From assembly GCA_021786265.1 (NCBI GenBank), contig JAJYNP010000370.1, positions 1 to 35,230 on the forward strand: a stretch of 35,230 nt of DNA, read 5' to 3'. The translations under genes were made by a program, and so were the position numbers. The notes below the pieces were generated by a model. It was not told the DNA's origin. It was given only the letters and a program-made list of their open reading frames with translations, and did no database searches. Positions 31,373-35,230 of the stretch are shown here, piece after piece; the first letter of the stretch is position 1, and each line of letters begins with the position of its first letter. The DNA comes from Chloroflexota bacterium (GTDB lineage Bacteria > Chloroflexota > Limnocylindria > Limnocylindrales > CSP1-4).

Positions 31373-32512
31373 ATGACGCACGTGTTCATCGCGCCCCATC
31401 CCGACGACGTCGCGCTCTCCTGCGGTGGCCTCGTGGCCGGGCTGCGCGAACTCGGGCAGAACGTGACGATCATCACGGTGTTCTCGGGCGGCCCACAAGG
31501 CTTCGCGACCGGCGGCACGCACGGCGGCACGCACGGCGGCACGCACGGCTCGGGCCCCGGCACAACCGCCACGGCCCCCCTCACCGAGTACCAGCGCACC
31601 GCGCTCGGCTTCGGCAGCAAGGCGATGTTCCCGGACACCGTCGCGTTCCGCCGCGACAACGTGCCCACCGACCTTCCCGTCCCGGTCGCCCCCTCGGGCG
31701 CGCCCGGCTGGGCCGCCGACCCCGGCCGGCTCGCGGTCACCCAGGAACTCGCGAACCTGCAGGCACGCCAGTTCTGGCAGCGCGCCGCCTGGACCCGCAG
31801 CGCCAACGTCACGGCAGCCGAAACCCCCGCGCGGCCCGTGGCCGACTCCATCCCCGGCCAGGGCTCGCTCGAGGACGTCGACCTGTCGGCGGCCGGGATC
31901 GCGCAGGTCCGCCGGATCGAGGATGAGCGCTACGCGTACATGGCCGAGTGCTCGGTGGTCTGGCTCGACCTGCCCGACGCCGTGTACCGTGGCTACGAGG
32001 GCGACGACGAGCTTCTCGGCCCGGTCCGGGATGACGACCCGGCGCCCTACGAGGCCCTCCGCCGCGAGATCCTCCGCCTCGAGCCGCAGATGATCTACGC
32101 GCCGCTGGCCGTGGGCAACCACGTCGACCACCAGCTCTGTCGAGAGGCCGTCCTGGGGCTGCTCGACGAGACCCGCGGCTGGGTGATGCCGGCCCCGGGC
32201 TTCGCCGGGCGCGTGTCGTTCTACGAGGACTTCCCCTACGCCTGGTGGAACGACTTCCGCGCCCCGTCCGACCTGCCGAACGGCGGCCTCGCGCTCCCAC
32301 CCGGCGTGGCCCTCGAGACCCGCTACAGCGACATCACCGAGCAGCTCGACCGGAAGGCGGCCGGGATCGCACTGTACGAGAGTCAGCTGCCCCGGCTCTT
32401 CGAGAGCGAGCAGGGCATGCTCGACGCGCTCGCCGGGTACCACGCGCGACTCGCCGGCGAGGGCGGCATCCACGGCTTCGCCGAGCGCTACTGGGCCACG
32501 GTCCCGCTGTAG
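31373..32512 (+). CDS. PIG-L/LmbE-family deacetylase
   Basis: A 379-residue PIG-L family protein, Zn-dependent N-deacetylases of GlcNAc-type conjugates (thiols, antibiotics, glycolipids). Metal-binding motif APHPDDVALSCGG is at the N-terminus and the distal NHVDHQ supplies the third ligand; ERYAYMAE and MIYAPLAVG strands fit the fold. It has long insertions, one containing the 12-bp tandem repeat GGTH three times (31511-31546). ATG 31373 is preceded by TATCCT at 8 nt, leaderless in pattern. Substrate unknown; the nearby GT4 glycosyltransferase and acetyltransferase at the window end suggest, but do not prove, a glycoconjugate context. Confidence 0.88.
   Translation: MTHVFIAPHPDDVALSCGGLVAGLRELGQNVTIITVFSGGPQGFATGGTHGGTHGGTHGSGPGTTATAPLTEYQRTALGFGSKAMFPDTVAFRRDNVPTDLPVPVAPSGAPGWAADPGRLAVTQELANLQARQFWQRAAWTRSANVTAAETPARPVADSIPGQGSLEDVDLSAAGIAQVRRIEDERYAYMAECSVVWLDLPDAVYRGYEGDDELLGPVRDDDPAPYEALRREILRLEPQMIYAPLAVGNHVDHQLCREAVLGLLDETRGWVMPAPGFAGRVSFYEDFPYAWWNDFRAPSDLPNGGLALPPGVALETRYSDITEQLDRKAAGIALYESQLPRLFESEQGMLDALAGYHARLAGEGGIHGFAERYWATVPL
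31511..31546. repeat. 12-bp in-frame tandem repeat, three units
   Basis: GGCGGCACGCAC repeated exactly three times inside the PIG-L gene, encoding GGTH three times and introducing three extra histidines. Confidence 0.95.
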
Positions 32513-32531
32513 GTCCGGCGGCAGTCGCGGT

Positions 32532-33038
32532 CTACGTGCCGTCGGGGTTCCCGGGTTCGCCCGCTCGCCGCGCGCCCAGGATCTCCAGGGGAAGGTCTTT
32601 GATCGCCTGATAGATCCCGCTGACCACGTCGTAGTACAGCTTCGTCTGCGCCAACGGCGCCTCCGCGCCATCGTACTTGACGCGATGTCGATAGGTTCTC
32701 AGGAGGTCGAGCTGGGCCGCCTGACGAGACAGGGCTGGGACGTGCGACTGGACGTACAGCCGGAGCACACGGATCGCATTCCAGTGATGTCCCTCGCCCG
32801 GCGGCACTCTGAAGCGGCAGGCGAATGCGATCGCCTCTCCCAGGAGCATCGCTGCATCCTCAATGTCGCTCGTGGCCGCTCGTGAGCGGTAGGCGACGAG
32901 GTCGGCGGCGGCCGAATCGAGGTCCTCCTTCGCCCCGGACAGGTAGACCCGGATCCGCTCCACTGGATCCTCGACTCCCGGCACGCATTGCGAGGTGAGG
33001 TGCTCGAAGAAGTCGGCCTGGGTCGCGGCGCGTGGCAT
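32532..33038 (-). CDS. HEPN-like protein, putative toxin of an HEPN/MNT pair
   Basis: A 168-residue mostly helical protein. The segment LRTYRHRVKYDGAEA (residues 113-127) resembles the terminal HEPN helix, where an R-polar-xxx-H/Y pattern forms the RNase or target site; here the usual His is Tyr (R117..Y122), or R114..H118 may serve. Earlier helices include AKEDLDSAAADLV and IEDAAMLLGEAIAFACRF. It is encoded 4 bp after the nucleotidyltransferase gene on the same strand, the standard arrangement of HepT/MntA-type pairs. The predicted role is toxin or partner subunit; activity is not shown by sequence because the canonical Rx4-6H is not intact. Confidence 0.65.
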   Translation of the reverse strand: MPRAATQADFFEHLTSQCVPGVEDPVERIRVYLSGAKEDLDSAAADLVAYRSRAATSDIEDAAMLLGEAIAFACRFRVPPGEGHHWNAIRVLRLYVQSHVPALSRQAAQLDLLRTYRHRVKYDGAEAPLAQTKLYYDVVSGIYQAIKDLPLEILGARRAGEPGNPDGT

Positions 33039-33042
33039 GCCC

Positions 33043-33615
33043 TCACCCGTCCTTGAGCACGATCACGGGGCCCGCAAGCACGCCGCGCAGAAACGGTTCG
33101 TCCCGTCGCTCGGCGAACTCGCGCTCGTCGTAGATGGTTGGGTTGATCTCGCGCCCCAGCCAGTGCGCGGCATCGGCGATCTCGCTCACGATATCGGCGA
33201 CCGCGGGATCCGCCGCGTCAACCACGACCACCAGGAGATCGATGTCGCTCGACGGGCCCGCGGTGCCACGAGCGAAGGAGCCGTAGATCGCGGCGTACGC
33301 GACGCTTGGAGCGCTCACGATCTGCTGGAGCAGAGGTTCGAACCCACCCAGCGTCTTGACCGCGATGGATCGAAGCTCCTCGTACAGGTAGTGACGCTCG
33401 TTTGCCCGATAGCGCGGCGGATTGGTCCCGCTCTTCACCACGTATCCCTGTTCGACGAGATCGTTGAGCACCCGGATCACGGTTAGACGGTTGAGCGTCG
33501 GAAGCTGGCTCGCCACCTCGCCGAGTGACCGGGAGTCGTCCGGATTCAGGTACAGGAGACCGGCGACCCGCATCATGGTGCTGTCGCCAAGGAGCGATCG
33601 GCCTGGGCGTGGCAT
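33043..33615 (-). CDS. Winged-helix nucleotidyltransferase, MNT-type antitoxin candidate
   Basis: A 190-residue protein. Residues about 15-75 form a winged helix-turn-helix (LGEVASQLPTLNRLTVIRVLNDLVEQGYVVKSG). Residues about 100-190 form a minimal nucleotidyltransferase with YGSFARG (111-117) and SSDIDLLVV (Asp124, Asp126), the MNT signature. In HepT/MntA systems the nucleotidyltransferase AMPylates the HEPN toxin; the fused winged helix would additionally let it bind its own promoter. ATG 33615 follows GGAGG by 6 nt. First gene of the pair; a palindrome TCAGTA-agcgc-TACTGA lies about 80 bp upstream. Confidence 0.82.
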   Translation of the reverse strand: MPRPGRSLLGDSTMMRVAGLLYLNPDDSRSLGEVASQLPTLNRLTVIRVLNDLVEQGYVVKSGTNPPRYRANERHYLYEELRSIAVKTLGGFEPLLQQIVSAPSVAYAAIYGSFARGTAGPSSDIDLLVVVVDAADPAVADIVSEIADAAHWLGREINPTIYDEREFAERRDEPFLRGVLAGPVIVLKDG

Positions 33616-33690
33616 CAGGCGCCTCCGAGCATTCGTCCGAATGCCGTGGACGGCAGCGGCGAGCAGGTGAAGAGCATGACGGCCAGAGTA

Positions 33691-33707
33691 TCAGTAAGCG
33701 CTACTGA
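33691..33707. promoter_or_regulatory. Palindromic operator candidate upstream of HEPN/MNT pair
   Basis: TCAGTA-agcgc-TACTGA is a 17-bp inverted repeat. On the minus strand it abuts GATACT, a possible -10 for the pair. The winged-helix domain of the nucleotidyltransferase is the obvious candidate to bind it. Confidence 0.5.
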
Positions 33708-33793
33708 GCGTAGCACCTATGGATACGGGCCCCGGCCAGCCCGCTTCGCATCCACCTGCGGCCGAACCGCGACGTGGGTGGCACCCCGCCGGT

Positions 33794-35059
33794 CTATCGG
33801 GCTCCCAGCGCAGCAGCCCGGCGCTCCACCATCGCCTGGGCGCTCTCGTCGTAGATCGACTCGACCGCGCTCACCATCCGCTCCACGCAGAACCGCTCGT
33901 GGACCAGGTCGTGGCCGGCGCGCGCCAGGATGTCGGCGTACGGATGATCGGTCAGCAGCCGGAGGATCGCCTCCGCCAGCGCGACCGGGTCGTGGGGCGG
34001 CACCAGCAGGCCCGTGCGGCCGTCCTCGACCATCTCGGGGATCCCGCCCACGTTCGACGCCACCACCGGCCGGCCGAGCGCCATCGCCTCCAGGATCGTG
34101 ATCCCCTGCGCCTCCCGGTAGGAGGGGAGGACCGCGACGTCCAGCGCGGCGACCACCGCGGGCACGTCCTCCCGGCGCCCCGTGAAGACCACCTTCGCGC
34201 CAGGACGCGCGTGCCGCGTGCCCACGCAGGTGCTGCCGTCGCACGACTCCCCGAGCAGCCCCAGCGACTCGGCCAGCGCCTCGAGGTCCGCGCACCGGCT
34301 TCCCTCACCGACGATGAGCAGGCGCGCCTCCGGCACCCGATCGGCCACGATCCGCCACGCCTCCAGCAGGGTGGGGTGGCCCTTCTCCGGCTCGAGCCGG
34401 GCCACCGTGCCCACGATCGGCGTGCCCGGCGCGAACCCGTACTCGTCGGGGAGCGTGCAGCACGGCTCCTGGTGCGCGTAGCGCTCCAGGTCCACGCCGT
34501 TGTAGATGAGGCTGACGGGCGCGCCGGTGCGGCGCTCGTGCTCCAGCTTGGCCACGATCGCCCGGCTCACGGCCACGAGGTGGTCCATCTGCGGCGTGAG
34601 GTGTCGCAGCGCCTCGCGGTCCTCGGCGCTCCGGACCCGGCTGGAGTGCACGGTGCCCACCACGTACGGCCGCGGGAGCCCCGCCTCAGAGAGCGCGAGC
34701 GCGGCGCGCGTGCCCACCACCTCGGCGCGGTACATGTGGTTGTGGACCACGTCGGCGTCGAAGGCCGCGAGCTCGTCGGCCACCAGCCGGACCGCGATCG
34801 TGTCGTCGAGCTCGTCCAGGACCGCGACGCGATAGCCCGCCGCCCGCAGCCGGTGCACCGTCGACCCGTCGCTCAGCGACAGCACCAGCGGCTGGTACCG
34901 CGACCGGTCCAGCCGCGTGAGCAGCGAGAAGACGTGCTCCTGGGCGCCCCCGTTGGTGCCGGTGGCCAGCAGCTCGACCACGCGGACGGGGCGGCCGCCG
35001 GGGAGGGGCGGCCGCTCGGGGGTCTCCAGGCAGGGGTCGCCGACGGCGGGAAGGGTCAT
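33794..35059 (-). CDS. GT4-family glycosyltransferase
   Basis: A 421-residue GT-B fold glycosyltransferase of family GT4. The N-terminal acceptor domain starts VRVVELLATGTNGGAQEHVFSLLTRLD. The C-terminal nucleotide-sugar domain has VGTVARLEPEKGHPTLLEAW, RLLIVGEGS, VFTGRREDVPAVVAALDVAVLPSYREAQGITILEAMALGRPVVASNVGGIPEMV with the EX7E pair. An insertion near residues 270-285 (ESCDGSTCVGTRHARPG) is unusual. Acceptor and sugar are unknown, probably envelope polysaccharide. The start at 35059 lies 46 bp after the stop of the partial acetyltransferase gene, so the two are likely an operon continuing beyond the window. Confidence 0.92.
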   Translation of the reverse strand: MTLPAVGDPCLETPERPPLPGGRPVRVVELLATGTNGGAQEHVFSLLTRLDRSRYQPLVLSLSDGSTVHRLRAAGYRVAVLDELDDTIAVRLVADELAAFDADVVHNHMYRAEVVGTRAALALSEAGLPRPYVVGTVHSSRVRSAEDREALRHLTPQMDHLVAVSRAIVAKLEHERRTGAPVSLIYNGVDLERYAHQEPCCTLPDEYGFAPGTPIVGTVARLEPEKGHPTLLEAWRIVADRVPEARLLIVGEGSRCADLEALAESLGLLGESCDGSTCVGTRHARPGAKVVFTGRREDVPAVVAALDVAVLPSYREAQGITILEAMALGRPVVASNVGGIPEMVEDGRTGLLVPPHDPVALAEAILRLLTDHPYADILARAGHDLVHERFCVERMVSAVESIYDESAQAMVERRAAALGAR

Positions 35060-35105
35060 CGAGCCTGTGTTCGACCCGGCTGCGGCCGGGGGATTGCGGG
35101 CGGCG

Positions 35106-35230
35106 TCATCGGTCGGCCCGGCGGGTCACGATCAGCCGGTGGATCGGGCGGTCCACCGCGCCCCAGGTGTACTTGTACCCCTCGTTGCCGCGCAGAAAAT
35201 CGAAGACCCGGCGCCCCTCGCCCAGCCCGT
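35106..35230 (-). CDS. 3' end of a CelD/BcsL-type GNAT acetyltransferase (partial)
   Basis: The last 41 codons of a gene entering from beyond the window's right edge. The translation GEGRRVFDFLRGNEGYKY followed by TWGAVDRPIHRLIV matches the C-terminal end of Acetyltransf_6 (CelD/BcsL-like) proteins involved in exopolysaccharide or envelope modification. It lies directly upstream of the GT4 glycosyltransferase gene on the same strand. Confidence 0.7.
   Translation of the reverse strand, partial: GLGEGRRVFDFLRGNEGYKYTWGAVDRPIHRLIVTRRADR

Overview
The window is a high-GC bacterial chromosome segment. No rRNA, tRNA or CRISPR is visible. The gene content suggests Chloroflexota, perhaps a Limnocylindria/Ellin6529-type lineage, with Actinomycetota as the alternative. 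The pointers are Gram-positive-type LexA boxes (GAAC-N4-GTTC), an FMN-riboswitch NMT1/THI5-type ABC importer, DUF5317, a tandem zinc-ribbon protein, a large ATPase-BTAD regulator, and many apparently leaderless genes whose -10 hexamer lies 6-10 nt before the start codon. This placement is inference; no marker gene was searched.

Layout. 1-834: GC-rich tandem repeats and a strong terminator. 835-4096: a metallo-beta-lactamase-fold protein, then hutI and ftcD (minus strand). 4205-4728: repeat-filled non-coding DNA. 4729-7135: a GNAT acetyltransferase, a DedA membrane protein and a histidine phosphatase. 7226-10429: promoter, FMN riboswitch and a three-gene ABC importer, probably for riboflavin. 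10546-12298: folD and fchA. 12378-14169: a DUF6504 gene with two LexA boxes, and dinB. 14198-15481: a membrane glycosyltransferase-like protein. 15502-18745: DUF1232-rplI facing away from lexA-dnaB. 18965-19621: a zinc-ribbon protein and a dodecin. 19694-23146: a 1150-residue ATPase/BTAD regulator. 23160-23327: a candidate small RNA. 23610-27255: an HD-GYP protein and a DUF5317-MFS fusion. 27480-29028: a one-TM protein and pcm. 29029-31262: decayed intergenic DNA, a palindromic promoter and a Schlafen-like AlbA_2/ATPase protein. 31373-33615: a PIG-L deacetylase and an HEPN/nucleotidyltransferase toxin-antitoxin-like pair. 33794-35230: a GT4 glycosyltransferase and the 3' end of a second acetyltransferase.

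How the genes work together. HutI, FtcD, FchA and FolD are consecutive steps taking histidine-derived formiminoglutamate into the one-carbon folate pool. FolD lacks the catalytic lysine needed for cyclohydrolase activity and lies next to FchA, whose family can do that reaction. LexA controls its own gene and the DUF6504 gene beside dinB. Riboflavin import under an FMN riboswitch and a flavin-storing dodecin point to flavin economy.

A recurring oddity is short tandem duplication: 12-, 21- and 24-bp in-frame repeats inside genes, and 44- and 72-bp repeats across stop codons.
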